From contig DRQL01000227.1 of the NCBI GenBank assembly GCA_011371465.1, forward strand, positions 1 to 26,612: 26,612 bases of DNA, given 5' to 3'. Positions 1-8,500 of the stretch are shown here, one piece after another. Source of the stretch: Gammaproteobacteria bacterium. Its GTDB lineage: Bacteria; Pseudomonadota; Gammaproteobacteria; DSM-19610. Position 1 is the first letter of the stretch; each line of letters begins with the position of its first letter. The notes beneath the pieces were generated by a model. It saw nothing but the letters and a program-made list of their open reading frames with translations, had not been told where the DNA came from and made no database searches. Made by a program: the position numbers and the translations under genes.

Positions 1-22
1 CACTGCCGGCCGTGCGGTTCAC
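1..22 (-). CDS. Possible start of dsrN (partial, runs off left edge)
   Basis: A GTG at 22-20 on the minus strand opens a frame reading M-N-R-T-A-G-S before the window ends. It lies 19 nt downstream of the dsrP stop codon. In Allochromatium-type operons dsrN, a siroheme amidase related to cobyrinate a,c-diamide synthase, follows dsrP, so position and spacing fit. Only seven codons are visible and no clear ribosome binding site precedes the GTG. The assignment therefore rests on gene order alone. Confidence 0.25.
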
Positions 23-41
23 ATTAAAACTGAAGCGTTGC

Positions 42-1262
42 TCAGTCTGCTTTGGCAGCGTGCGGGTCCACGGCGTCGTCCGCGAGGGAAACCGGCAAAA
101 AGCGCAGCACGCGGACTGCAACTGTCACCACCAGCATGGCAACTGCGACGCCACCGACACCCAGCGTGATTTCCCAGATCGACGGGCTGTAGCTGTTTAC
201 GACGCCGTCGTGGAAAGTGCTGCTGATGACTTCATAGCCCGGGAATATTTCCAGCGGGTAGGCCTGGCCACCGATCAGCAGTACGTACAACTGGGCCATG
301 CCGCCGATGATGACCAGCAGGCTGGCGGTGGCAATGGCCGGCCGTGACTTGCCGATGGTCGGGTGGTACACCATGGCCAGCGGCAGAAGGCTGCCGATAA
401 GGATCTGCACGATCCAGAACAGCTGGGTGTAGATGCCGCCGTCCATCAGGATGAAGCGTTCCACACCGTGGTGTTCGGTGGCGTACAGGTTGCTGAGGTG
501 GTACACCATGACGAAATACAGTACCGCGGCGATAAAGACACCCAGCAGGTTTTTCAGGCGGAACAGGACCGCGTCCCCGAGCGGTCGCCCGGTCCACTTG
601 TAGGCGGCCATTACCACCAGTATGAAGATAGCCAGCCCGTAGGCGAAGGACATGATGATGAACATGGGTGCCAGCATGGCCATGTCATAGGCCGAGCGAG
701 CCACCAGCCAGCCAAAGATCGAACCGGTACCGGTGGTGAGAATCAGTCGCCAGACAAAGGCTACGGTACCGGCGGCCCGGTAGTATTTGTTCATCTTGCG
801 TTCCATCATGAACCACAGGTACACGATGGTGACGGCCAGGAACCCGTTATAGAGGATAATGTTCCAGGCGAAGATGGACTTGAAATTGTAGTAGGTCATG
901 GCCACGATCAGCCGGTCGGGGTGACCCAGGTCGAGGACCAGCACCATCAGGCCGCCCAGCAGCAGGGCGATGGCCAGCAGGCCGGACAGGCGTCCCAGCG
1001 GTTTGTACAGCGATTTGCCAAACACAGTGCCGATCGAGGCCACGTTGAGGGCGCCCGAGGCAGCCACGATCAGGAAAATGGCGAATACGTGCGGCATGCC
1101 CCAGACGATCTGGTTGCTCATGCCGGTCACGTAGTGGCCCGAGTGCTCCATGTACAGGAATGCACCAAAGGCGAGGGCGGCCAGCAGGCCAAGTCCACCA
1201 AGCAGCACCCAGAATCCGGTGCTTTTACCTTCAATTTCGCGATAGTTCGGCGCTAGTTTCAT
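42..1262 (-). CDS. dsrP: DsrP, NrfD/PsrC-family quinone-interacting membrane subunit
   Basis: A 406-aa polytopic membrane protein with about ten hydrophobic segments spread over its whole length, as expected for the NrfD/PsrC family. It is the membrane anchor of DsrMKJOP and is expected to exchange electrons between the menaquinone or ubiquinone pool and the periplasmic subunits DsrO and DsrJ. It starts 28 nt after dsrO, in the canonical J-O-P order. The N-terminus is a short cytoplasmic stretch (MKLAPNYREIEGKSTGFW) followed directly by the first transmembrane helix. The length matches known DsrP proteins and nothing suggests truncation. The identity is firm because of both the family features and the gene order. 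Confidence 0.96.
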   Translation of the reverse strand: MKLAPNYREIEGKSTGFWVLLGGLGLLAALAFGAFLYMEHSGHYVTGMSNQIVWGMPHVFAIFLIVAASGALNVASIGTVFGKSLYKPLGRLSGLLAIALLLGGLMVLVLDLGHPDRLIVAMTYYNFKSIFAWNIILYNGFLAVTIVYLWFMMERKMNKYYRAAGTVAFVWRLILTTGTGSIFGWLVARSAYDMAMLAPMFIIMSFAYGLAIFILVVMAAYKWTGRPLGDAVLFRLKNLLGVFIAAVLYFVMVYHLSNLYATEHHGVERFILMDGGIYTQLFWIVQILIGSLLPLAMVYHPTIGKSRPAIATASLLVIIGGMAQLYVLLIGGQAYPLEIFPGYEVISSTFHDGVVNSYSPSIWEITLGVGGVAVAMLVVTVAVRVLRFLPVSLADDAVDPHAAKAD

Positions 1263-1290
1263 GGGTCAGTTTGCCAGTCTCGTTGAGGGT

Positions 1291-2049
1291 TCAGATACCG
1301 CGGTAGCGTACGCCGGTGTTCAGTGCCAGGTCAGCGCGCAGCTCGATGCTTTCCGCCCGGGCCAGCTCACGGGAGATTTCGCTGTTTTCGTCGTTCAGGT
1401 CACCGAAGACCAGTGCATTGTGGTTTTCCGCGCTGCAGGCTTCGACGCAGGCCGGTGTGCCGTCGTTGTCGACTCGTTGTACGCACATCGTGCAGGACTC
1501 GACCGTTCCCTTGCCGCGTGGCGCCCATGGCAACTGGTCTTCCAGGTCTTCATGGATAAAACTGCGGGCCTTGTAGGGGCAGGCCATCATGCAGTACCGG
1601 CAGCCGATACAGATGTGCTTGTCGACCAGTACAATACCGTCTGCGCGCTTGAACGAGGCGCCGGTCGGGCACACATCGACACAGGGCGGGTGTTCGCAGT
1701 GCTGGCACATCAGCGGCAGCGTGGCGACAAAACCGGTGGACTTGTTGCGGATCTCTACCTTGCGGATCCACTGCGACTGCTGTTCCTGGCTGGAGTGGTG
1801 CTCGGTAGAACCCCAGCCGTTTTCATCCTTGCAGGCAGTAACGCAGGCATCACAGTTGCTCGCGCACTTGTTGGTATCCACCAGGATGCCCCAGCGCTTG
1901 TCGCTGGTCACCGGCTGGTCGGCCGGCCTGGCAACCGCCGGGGTGGTCAGGAAAACTCCCGGCGCGATGGCAGCAGCACCGGCAGCGGCGCCGGCCTTGT
2001 TCAGGAATGCGCGGCGAGAGGAATCGATCCTGTTACTGGTATCGCTCAT
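1291..2049 (-). CDS. dsrO: DsrO, periplasmic Tat-exported four-cluster ferredoxin subunit
   Basis: A 252-aa iron-sulfur protein of the DMSO reductase electron-transfer subunit type. The N-terminus carries a twin-arginine signal (SRRAFLNKAG, about residues 11-20) followed by an Ala-rich hydrophobic stretch and a probable cleavage after TPAVA, so it is exported folded. Cysteine groups follow for four [4Fe-4S] clusters: CASNCDACVTAC, CQHCEHPPCVDVC, CIGCRYCMMAC, and CTMC with CVEAC. It passes electrons between DsrP and DsrJ in the periplasm. Its ATG overlaps the dsrJ stop codon by 4 nt, which implies translational coupling. Confidence 0.96.
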   Translation of the reverse strand: MSDTSNRIDSSRRAFLNKAGAAAGAAAIAPGVFLTTPAVARPADQPVTSDKRWGILVDTNKCASNCDACVTACKDENGWGSTEHHSSQEQQSQWIRKVEIRNKSTGFVATLPLMCQHCEHPPCVDVCPTGASFKRADGIVLVDKHICIGCRYCMMACPYKARSFIHEDLEDQLPWAPRGKGTVESCTMCVQRVDNDGTPACVEACSAENHNALVFGDLNDENSEISRELARAESIELRADLALNTGVRYRGI

Positions 2050-2561
2050 TGGGCGTTACCCTCCGACACAAGAAACGGGTGTGGCTCGTTACCCGGGCCA
2101 GCGGACGGGTGCGGGGCACTGGCGCTGCGACCGTCCAGGCTGGATGCACGTACCGGCTTCGTCGCGTGACACTGGAAACAGTCAATGTTGACCGCCGCGT
2201 AGGTGTGGCAACTGGAGCAGAACTGGTTCTCCGCGTTCACCGGTATATATTCACCCTGGTCATTTTTTGCCGCATGGCAGTTGACGCATTCCTCCAGGGA
2301 ATGACGACGGGTGCGTATGCCCCTGTGCATGGTTTCATCACGCTGGTGCAGGATGAACTTCATGTGGTTGCGGCGCATTTCGGCTTCCGGCGCGACACAT
2401 TCTTCTGTGGCGCTGACGTGTCGTTCCGGCTCTGTCATGGTCAGGTCGGAGAACGGCAGGTTTTCCGCTTCTTCCTCTTCTGCTGAAACTGCCAGTGGCA
2501 GTATCAGCAGGGCGGAGAGCAGTAACCCGGAAACGCGGCTTGCCACCGTTGCGTAGGTCAT
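2046..2561 (-). CDS. dsrJ: DsrJ, periplasmic triheme cytochrome c
   Basis: A 171-aa protein with an N-terminal hydrophobic signal or anchor (residues about 9-27, ending AVSA) and three c-type heme motifs: CVNCH (92-96), CSSCH (115-119) and CFQCH (128-132). Ahead of them is a conserved block with Cys55 and then MRRNHMKFILHQR. In Allochromatium vinosum the corresponding cysteine is an unusual axial ligand of one heme (His/Cys coordination), so that feature appears to be kept here. It is the periplasmic cytochrome subunit of DsrMKJOP. It lies 15 nt after dsrL and overlaps dsrO by 4 nt. Confidence 0.96.
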   Translation of the reverse strand: MTYATVASRVSGLLLSALLILPLAVSAEEEEAENLPFSDLTMTEPERHVSATEECVAPEAEMRRNHMKFILHQRDETMHRGIRTRRHSLEECVNCHAAKNDQGEYIPVNAENQFCSSCHTYAAVNIDCFQCHATKPVRASSLDGRSASAPHPSAGPGNEPHPFLVSEGNAQ

Positions 2562-2576
2562 TTTCGGCTGACTCCG

Positions 2577-4523
2577 TTATTCACCAAGTGCCATGTCGAT
2601 GTAGCCGGTGGGGCAGACATCCGCACAGATGTGACAACCGACGCAGCGGGTGTAGTCGGTATCCACGTAGCGACCGGTAGTGGCCTCGCTCTTCTTGACG
2701 CGGAACACGGCGTCCTGCGGGCAGAAGATGACGCAGTTGTCGCATTCGAAGCACATGCCGCAGCTCATGCAGCGCCCGGCTTCCTCGATTGCCTGCTCGT
2801 CACTGTAGCCGGCCATGCGTTCCTCGAAATGGCCGAGTACGTGGTCGGAATCCGGCACATCTTCGCTGCGCAGCACGCGATCGGTGTATTCGAAGTGGCC
2901 CAGGAACAGTTTGTCAGCGGTGATGATTTCCTGTTTGGAGCGGTCCTCGAAGTTGTGAATGGCAAACTTCTGTTCGCTGGTGCCGCGGGTTTCACCGACG
3001 GTGTAGGGTTCCGGTTCGAGTCCGGCTTCCTTCATCTTGTCCAGCAGCGAGAAGTGATGCTTGTCCACCTTGGGACGTTTCTTCAGTTCAGCGTGCTTGA
3101 GGTAATTGTCGATCGACTCGGCCGCAATGGAGCCCTGGCCGATGGCGGTCGTCAGCAGGTGCGGGCGCACGATGTCGCCGGCCACGAAATGACCCGGACG
3201 CTTCGGTACCTGGTAGTACTTGTCGGCATCGATCAGGTTGCGCTCGTTGGCGTAGTCTTCCAGGCCGCTCATATCGCCGCCCTGGCCGATGGCGGATACG
3301 ATCAGGTCACACTCAATGGTGTATTCCTTGCCGCCTTCGATGGCGACCGGTCCGTTACCTTCCCATTTGGCATCGACCAGTTTCAGGGCAGTGGCGCGGC
3401 CGTCCGCGTCGCGGACGATCTCGACCGGCATGACCTCGTTCAGGATTTCCACGCCTTCGGTGAGGGCATCGTTCACTTCGTGTTCGGCGGCCGTCATCTG
3501 GTCGCGCGGGAACAGGGCGGTCAGGGTGACCTGGTCACAGGGCTTCTTCAGGGAAAGATCGACATCTTCCTGCTCGATCTCGCCGTTGACCGCGGCTTCG
3601 GGCTTTTCGTTGTAGTCTTTCAGCGTACCGATGCGGCGGGAGACGGAGACCACGTCGATCGAGGTATCACCACCACCGACACAGACGATGCGGTTGGCGG
3701 TGTAGTGCATCTTGCCCTTGTTGAACTGTTCCAGGAACTTGACAGCGGAGACACAGTTCGGGGTTTCTTCCCAGCCTTCCAGCGGCAGGCCGCGGCCGAT
3801 CCAGCAACCCAGTGCCCACAGAACGGCGTCATATTCCTTGTCCAGGTCGTCGACGGAGATGTCGCGACCAACACGGGTGTTGGCCTTGAACTCGATGTCG
3901 CCCATTTCCAGGATGCGTTCGCATTCGCGGTCCAGTTCGTCGCGCGGGATACGGTAGTTGGGGATGCCGTAGCGCATCATGCCGCCCAGCTTGTCGTGGT
4001 CATCAAAAATGGTGGAGGCGATACCGCGGCGGCGCAGCTGGTAAGCGGCGGCCATGCCGGCCGGTCCGCCGCCGATGATGGCGACCTTCTTGCCGGTCAG
4101 CGCGGCGCCGGCTTCAAATTTGAAACCTTCCTTGAAAGCGGCGTCGCCGATGTACTGCTCGACGGCGTTGATGCCGACGAAGTCCTCGACTTCATTGCGG
4201 TTACACCCGTCCTGGCAGGGGGCCGGGCATACACGGCCCATCATGGCCGGGAAGGGGTTGGCATCGGTGGAGCGGCGGAACGCGTATTCCTGCATGCTGA
4301 CGCCTTCCGGCGGGTGCTCTATGCCGCGCACGATATCCAGCCAGCCGCGGATGTCTTCACCGGAAGGGCAGCTGCCCTGGCACGGCGGGGTGCGGTGAAC
4401 GTAGGTCGGGCACTTGTGGGAATGATCGCCCTCGAAAATAGCGTCGTTCCAGCGGTCCCACGTGTTCTTGCCGTCTTCAAACTTGCGAAACGTTAATTTC
4501 TTGTCGTCGCGAGAAGTAGCCAT
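2577..4523 (-). CDS. dsrL: DsrL, iron-sulfur flavoprotein NAD(P)H oxidoreductase
   Basis: A 648-aa flavoprotein related to the small subunit of glutamate synthase. The N-terminal domain has an Fe-S cysteine set (C38, C48, C52 and CPAPCQDGC at 99-107). A FAD-binding GGGPAG motif follows at 151-156, and a second dinucleotide motif (CVGGGDTSID) lies near residue 285. The C-terminus has a two-cluster ferredoxin domain (CMSCGMC, CDNCVIFCP, CVGCHICADVCP). DsrL is essential for sulfur oxidation in A. vinosum and interacts with DsrAB, coupling sulfite formation to NAD(P) reduction in the cytoplasm. A conventional ATG is preceded by CAGGAG. A dsrL lying between dsrK and dsrJ is characteristic of oxidative Dsr operons. 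Confidence 0.95.
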   Translation of the reverse strand: MATSRDDKKLTFRKFEDGKNTWDRWNDAIFEGDHSHKCPTYVHRTPPCQGSCPSGEDIRGWLDIVRGIEHPPEGVSMQEYAFRRSTDANPFPAMMGRVCPAPCQDGCNRNEVEDFVGINAVEQYIGDAAFKEGFKFEAGAALTGKKVAIIGGGPAGMAAAYQLRRRGIASTIFDDHDKLGGMMRYGIPNYRIPRDELDRECERILEMGDIEFKANTRVGRDISVDDLDKEYDAVLWALGCWIGRGLPLEGWEETPNCVSAVKFLEQFNKGKMHYTANRIVCVGGGDTSIDVVSVSRRIGTLKDYNEKPEAAVNGEIEQEDVDLSLKKPCDQVTLTALFPRDQMTAAEHEVNDALTEGVEILNEVMPVEIVRDADGRATALKLVDAKWEGNGPVAIEGGKEYTIECDLIVSAIGQGGDMSGLEDYANERNLIDADKYYQVPKRPGHFVAGDIVRPHLLTTAIGQGSIAAESIDNYLKHAELKKRPKVDKHHFSLLDKMKEAGLEPEPYTVGETRGTSEQKFAIHNFEDRSKQEIITADKLFLGHFEYTDRVLRSEDVPDSDHVLGHFEERMAGYSDEQAIEEAGRCMSCGMCFECDNCVIFCPQDAVFRVKKSEATTGRYVDTDYTRCVGCHICADVCPTGYIDMALGE

Positions 4524-4590
4524 GCCTGTTCTCCTGTTATCTGAACCCCAGCGGGATTCAATGTTGCAATACGATAATCAAATTGTTCGG

Positions 4591-6135
4591 TTATGCCGTT
4601 TCGGCTTCGCCTGCTTCTTCGGCGCTGCCGTCGAGTTCCGCTTCCTGTTCGGATCCTTTCATGACAATTGCGTTGCTGACCAACTGATGAACACTGACAA
4701 TCTGGTCCATGCGGAACCCGAAGTAGGGCAGTGTCTTGGCAAACTGGCTCTTGCAGATGGCGCAGATGGCCGCGAGGTTGGTGACGCCGTGTTCCTCGGT
4801 CACTTTTTTCAGCGCCTGCATGCGGGGCATCGCGCCCTTGACGCGAATTTCCATCAGGTCGTCGGTCAGCAGACCACCACCACCGCCGCAGCAGAAGGTG
4901 GCATCATGGATGGTATCGTCATCCATGTCGTAGTAGTTATTGCACGCAGCCTTGATGACAGCGCGCGGAATCTCGAACTGACCGCCTTCGTAGCCGCCCA
5001 TGCCGGCGCCGCGGGCGACGTTGCACGAGTCGTGGAAGGTAACGGTCATGTGATCGTTTTCCTCCTTGTTGAAGCGCAGCTTGTCCTGTTTGATCAGGTC
5101 GTAGGTGAACTCGCAGATATGCTGCGGGATCGGGTAATTCTGGTCCAGGAAGTCAAACGGGCCGGCCAGGGTGTTGAGGAAGCTGTAGGCCACGCGCCAG
5201 GCATGACCGCACTCTCCGAACACAATGCGTTTCACACCCAGGTCGATGGCGGCCTCGCGAATGCGCAATGCCAGTTTGCGCATATTCTCGTAACTGCCGA
5301 TAAACATGCCGAAGTTGGCCGCCTCGGACGCCTTGGAACTCAGGGTCCAGGATACGCCGGCTTCATGGAATACCTTGGCGTAGCCCATCAGGCCGTCCAC
5401 GTGCGGTTCGGCGAAGAAGTCGGCGGACGGTGTGATCAGCAGGATATCCGCGCCTTTTTCGTCCAGCGGCAGGCGGACCTTGACGCCGGTATCGTCTTCG
5501 ATGTCTTCTTCGAGACCTTCCAGCGTATCGGCCAGCGCCGGTTCGGGCAGGCCGAGGTTGTTACCGATCTTGAATACCTTGGCGATGATTTCGTTACAGT
5601 ACTTCTGGCCCTTGCCAACGGCGTCCATGATCTCGCGGGCTGCCATGGAGATTTCGGCGGTGTCGATCCCGTAGGGGCAGAACACCGAGCAGCGGCGGCA
5701 CTGCGAGCACTGGTGAAAATAACTGTACCAGTCGTCCAGGACTTCCTCGGTCAGGTCGACGGCGCCGACCAGTTTGGGGAAGTACTTGCCCGCGAAGGTG
5801 AAGTAGCGACGGTATACCTTGCGCAGCAGTTCCTGTCGCGCAACCGGCATGTTCTTGGCATCGGTCGTGCCCAGGAAGTAGTGGCACTTGTCCGTGCAGG
5901 CGCCACAGTGGACGCAGATGTCGAGGAATACCTGCAGCGACCGGTATTTGCCCAGCAGATCGCCCATCTTGGCAATCGCGACCTCTTTCCAGTTGTCGAC
6001 CAGTTCCTCCGGGAAACCGAGATCGCTCTGGTGGGGCGGCTTGGCAACGAACGGGGCCAGGTGATTGGTTACCTGATCGCGCGGTTCCGGGACAATCAGG
6101 TAGTCTTCCAGTTTTGGTACGTCGAAATCAGCCAC
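4591..6135 (-). CDS. dsrK: DsrK, HdrD-like catalytic iron-sulfur subunit
   Basis: A 514-aa cytoplasmic protein related to heterodisulfide reductase subunit D. Two [4Fe-4S] motifs lie at C74/C77/C80/C84 and C143/C146/C149/C153. The C-terminal half has the CCG-type cysteine-rich elements (GECGHAW, FHDSCN, FCCGGGGG) that hold the special catalytic cluster acting on disulfides. It is the proposed site where the DsrMKJOP complex interconverts DsrC thiol and disulfide or trisulfide forms. The start is GTG, preceded by GGAGG 9 nt upstream, with a 24-nt gap after dsrM. The acidic C-terminal tail (EEAGEAETA) is unremarkable. A 67-nt gap separates it from dsrL. Confidence 0.96.
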   Translation of the reverse strand: MADFDVPKLEDYLIVPEPRDQVTNHLAPFVAKPPHQSDLGFPEELVDNWKEVAIAKMGDLLGKYRSLQVFLDICVHCGACTDKCHYFLGTTDAKNMPVARQELLRKVYRRYFTFAGKYFPKLVGAVDLTEEVLDDWYSYFHQCSQCRRCSVFCPYGIDTAEISMAAREIMDAVGKGQKYCNEIIAKVFKIGNNLGLPEPALADTLEGLEEDIEDDTGVKVRLPLDEKGADILLITPSADFFAEPHVDGLMGYAKVFHEAGVSWTLSSKASEAANFGMFIGSYENMRKLALRIREAAIDLGVKRIVFGECGHAWRVAYSFLNTLAGPFDFLDQNYPIPQHICEFTYDLIKQDKLRFNKEENDHMTVTFHDSCNVARGAGMGGYEGGQFEIPRAVIKAACNNYYDMDDDTIHDATFCCGGGGGLLTDDLMEIRVKGAMPRMQALKKVTEEHGVTNLAAICAICKSQFAKTLPYFGFRMDQIVSVHQLVSNAIVMKGSEQEAELDGSAEEAGEAETA

Positions 6136-6159
6136 GCTTTATATCCTCCGCTCCGGTTC

Positions 6160-6897
6160 CTAGCGCTCGCCCGCTTCCAGTGCCTTTGCCCAGTCCGCGA
6201 TATGACGTTGCTCGCGGGAACTGTCGGTCTGGTTGCGGGTCGGGCTGAAGAATACGCCCGGGGCATGCAAAAGTTTGCTGATCGGGAAAATGATCATCAG
6301 GGTCGCGACCAGTCCCAGGTGTACCAGCAGCAAGGGGTCACCGGGCAGCGGTTGCGGCGAGAAGCGCATCAGTCCCAGGAAGAAAGCCTTGACCGAAATA
6401 ATATCGGTGTGTACCAGGAAGCTCATGCCGATACCGGTCATGGCAATACCGACCAGCAGGGCCAGCATCAGGTGATCGGACGGGGTGGAGATGTAGCGGA
6501 CACGCGCCACCAGGAAACGACGTGCCCACAGGCCGAGCAGACCTGCCAGCATGGCGAAAGCGGCGTATTTGCCAAACGGCTGCACCCAGTTCACCCAGAA
6601 CCAGACGGGTTCAGTGAAGTAGCGCAGGTGGCGCAACAGTACCAGCAGCATGCCGAAGTGGAACATGACGCCGAACAGCCAGATCCATTTGTTGGAACGG
6701 AACAGGCTTTCGAAAAAGGCCACTTCGCGGAACATACGCATGACCACACCGGTCTCGGTACGCGGGGCCGGCATGGTGGGAATAACCAAAGGAGCGGGGG
6801 TCTGTGCGTACTTTTTGATACGCATGGCGAGGCCGGCCACGAGGATCACCGTTGCAGCGTAAAACAGTCCGACGTACAGGGTCGACACTAAAGACAC
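6160..6897 (-). CDS. dsrM: DsrM, NarI-like membrane cytochrome b subunit
   Basis: A 245-aa membrane protein with about five transmembrane helices, similar to the respiratory nitrate reductase gamma subunit. Several in-membrane histidines (such as those in MFHFGM, LVHT and LVHLG) can serve as b-heme ligands. It anchors DsrK and connects it to the quinone pool. The start is GTG at 6897 with AGGAG 8 nt upstream. The next gene, dsrK, follows after 24 nt. Upstream is the 82-nt dsrC-dsrM spacer containing a strong hairpin, so its expression may differ from that of dsrC. Confidence 0.95.
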   Translation of the reverse strand: MSLVSTLYVGLFYAATVILVAGLAMRIKKYAQTPAPLVIPTMPAPRTETGVVMRMFREVAFFESLFRSNKWIWLFGVMFHFGMLLVLLRHLRYFTEPVWFWVNWVQPFGKYAAFAMLAGLLGLWARRFLVARVRYISTPSDHLMLALLVGIAMTGIGMSFLVHTDIISVKAFFLGLMRFSPQPLPGDPLLLVHLGLVATLMIIFPISKLLHAPGVFFSPTRNQTDSSREQRHIADWAKALEAGER

Positions 6898-6931
6898 GCT
6901 TCACTCTCCTTTTGCTACGAGTGTTCAAGGC

Positions 6932-6954
6932 GTGGGGGAGGCGGGCTCCCCCAC
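6932..6954 (-). promoter_or_regulatory. Strong hairpin in the dsrC-dsrM spacer (processing site or partial terminator)
   Basis: A perfect 9-bp GC-rich stem (GTGGGGGAG / CTCCCCCAC) closes a 5-nt loop, located 25-47 nt downstream of the dsrC stop. No run of U follows in the direction of transcription, so it is not a classical intrinsic terminator. It could stabilise the 3' end of an abundant dsrC message or partly attenuate read-through into dsrM. The structure is seen directly; its role is inferred. Confidence 0.6.
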
Positions 6955-6979
6955 AACGACTACATACAGGTGTTGCCCT

Positions 6980-7312
6980 TCAGACGCAACCGGTCGGCTT
7001 GGGCAGGCCGGCGTATTTGCAGGCCTGTTTTGCAGGACCGTAGGGGAACAGTTCGTACAGGTACTTGCTGTTGCCCTTGTCCTTGCCCAGCTTCTTGCCG
7101 ATGGCCTTGGTCAGCACGCGCACGGCGGGAGCAATCTGGTACTCCTCGTAGTACTCGCGCAGGAAGTTGATTACTTCCCAGTGGGCGTCGGTCAGTTCAC
7201 TGCCGTCTTCCTTGGCCATGATGGTAGCCACTTCAGGCTCCCACTGGTTCAGGTCAGCCAGGTAACCTTCTTCATCAACTTCCAGGGTTTTTCCGTTTAC
7301 TTCGATAGCCAT
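6980..7312 (-). CDS. dsrC: DsrC, sulfur-carrier protein with both redox cysteines
   Basis: A 110-aa protein of the DsrC/TusE/DsvC family. The C-terminal arm ends KQACKYAGLPKPTGCV and carries both functional cysteines: penultimate Cys109 (CysA) and Cys98 (CysB), eleven residues earlier. DsrC accepts sulfane sulfur from DsrEFH, presents it to DsrAB and is recycled by DsrMKJOP. The start ATG has GAGGAG upstream. It follows dsrH after 44 nt, in the standard E-F-H-C order. The paralogue at 13319-13657 has the same fold signature but no cysteine, so this is the only catalytically competent DsrC in the window. Confidence 0.97.
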   Translation of the reverse strand: MAIEVNGKTLEVDEEGYLADLNQWEPEVATIMAKEDGSELTDAHWEVINFLREYYEEYQIAPAVRVLTKAIGKKLGKDKGNSKYLYELFPYGPAKQACKYAGLPKPTGCV

Positions 7313-7356
7313 GATAGCTCTCCTCGTTTGCAGCTACAGTGCAAATCAATTGTGGT

Positions 7357-7665
7357 TTATAACCAGGACTGAACCTTGTCGTACTCGGTGACAAGATCCA
7401 CGAATCCGCCATAATCAACGACCTCGAGACCGTCGATCACGTGGTGTGCTGACATGCCTCGCGCAGTCACGTCCGGGCCCAGCACGTAGATCTTGTGATC
7501 AGCCAGTGCGGCCCTGACCTTGTCGGCAACCACGGTGCCGTCAAATGCGGCGTACACGCCGTCTTCGATCAGCAGGATGGCTGCGCCCTTGACTGCGTGC
7601 CGCAACGCGGTGTCCAGCGTGCGGCGCTCAAAAGGCGATTTGTTTACCGTGTGTAACATGGGCAT
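7357..7665 (-). CDS. dsrH: DsrH, TusB-like subunit of the DsrEFH sulfurtransferase, lacking Cys20
   Basis: A 102-aa DsrH/TusB family protein starting MPMLHTVNKSPFERRTLD, typical of the family. It forms the DsrE2F2H2 hexamer that passes sulfur to DsrC. In A. vinosum DsrH a cysteine at position 20 is described as a conserved, non-essential residue. Here position 20 is alanine (codon GCG) and the whole protein has no cysteine. It therefore cannot carry sulfur itself and is probably structural. It lies 16 nt after dsrF. The identity is secure from sequence and gene order. Confidence 0.95.
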   Translation of the reverse strand: MPMLHTVNKSPFERRTLDTALRHAVKGAAILLIEDGVYAAFDGTVVADKVRAALADHKIYVLGPDVTARGMSAHHVIDGLEVVDYGGFVDLVTEYDKVQSWL

Positions 7666-7681
7666 AGCGTATCTCTCCGTA

Positions 7682-8077
7682 TCAGAAGCTCAGGATGACT
7701 TCCTGCTCTTCCATCAGTTCGGCCAGCTGGTCCTTGTTGACCACCTGAACGGGGACAACAAGATCATCGGTGGTCAGGCCGCGCGATTCCAGCGACTCTT
7801 TTTCCACGTACAGCTTCTCGACATCGTAACCTTCCAGCGCGCGGTAGGTCGGGGAGAAGTTCTTCACGCCAATAGCATCCGTGTTCTGTTCTTTCTTGAT
7901 CTGGTACACGCCATCGTCCATGAACACGAGCGTAACGTCCTGCTCGAATGCGGCGGCAATCAGTACGACTTCCAGCGACTCCAGCGCGTAGATGGTGCCG
8001 TAGGGGGCGCGACGGTTGACATACATGAACTTGCGGACCGGTCCGTCAAGTTCGTCGTCTTCCCATGGTTCTGCCAT
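7682..8077 (-). CDS. dsrF: DsrF, TusC-like subunit of DsrEFH
   Basis: A 131-aa DsrE/F-like fold protein without cysteine. It has the characteristic RRAPYGTIYALESLEVVLIA segment and a following FMDDGVYQI strand. It is the non-catalytic F subunit of the DsrEFH hexamer, homologous to TusC of the tRNA thiolation relay. It sits between dsrE (16-nt gap) and dsrH (16-nt gap), which points to coordinated expression of the three subunits. The acidic N-terminus (MAEPWEDDELDG) is slightly longer than in many homologues. Confidence 0.95.
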   Translation of the reverse strand: MAEPWEDDELDGPVRKFMYVNRRAPYGTIYALESLEVVLIAAAFEQDVTLVFMDDGVYQIKKEQNTDAIGVKNFSPTYRALEGYDVEKLYVEKESLESRGLTTDDLVVPVQVVNKDQLAELMEEQEVILSF

Positions 8078-8093
8078 AACTCTGATTCCTCAA

Positions 8094-8486
8094 TTAATCG
8101 CCAAAGATGACCAGGCGGTCAGACTGTATGCCGGCTTCGATGAGCTGACCCAGGCCGGAGATACGGAAACCGTCGGCAATGTTGTTGCCGTCTTTTCCCT
8201 GCCGCTTGGCTTCGTTCTCATCGAGTATGCCGCGACGTTGTGCGGCGGCGATGCAGATGACCAGGTCGAGATCGTTTTCCCTGGCCAGTTCTGTCCACTG
8301 TTCGGTGATGTTACGGTCGTCCTGCGGGGGAACCGCAAAACGCGTGCCGTTGTTCACACCGTCGTGGTAGAAGAACACGCGGAAGATCTCATGCCCCTTT
8401 TCCAGCGCAGCCTTGGTGAACTGGATTGCCGTATCAGCAGACTGGTGCTGGTACGGGCCTTCATTTACCAGAATCGATAACTTCAT
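8094..8486 (-). CDS. dsrE: DsrE, sulfur-binding subunit of DsrEFH
   Basis: A 130-aa protein whose only cysteine is Cys78, in the motif LVICIAAAQRRG. The position matches the active-site Cys78 of A. vinosum DsrE, which binds persulfide and is needed for transfer to DsrC. The N-terminus (MKLSILVNEGPY) is the first strand of the DsrE fold. It is homologous to TusD. It begins 14 nt after dsrB. Because DsrH here lacks its cysteine, DsrE is the only possible sulfur-carrying subunit of the hexamer. Confidence 0.97.
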   Translation of the reverse strand: MKLSILVNEGPYQHQSADTAIQFTKAALEKGHEIFRVFFYHDGVNNGTRFAVPPQDDRNITEQWTELARENDLDLVICIAAAQRRGILDENEAKRQGKDGNNIADGFRISGLGQLIEAGIQSDRLVIFGD

Positions 8487-8500
8487 ACTTCAACTCCAGG

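Noticed and set aside
2631..4496. 621-aa open frame on the plus strand opposite dsrL
   Set aside because: It is the exact antisense of dsrL and has a Val/Ala/Asp/Gly/His-rich composition typical of the reverse strand of a GC-rich gene. No domain is recognisable.
4462..6891. 809-aa open frame on the plus strand opposite dsrK and dsrM
   Set aside because: It spans two well-identified genes on the other strand and the gap between them; its protein is His/Gln-rich and low in domain features. It is a shadow frame.
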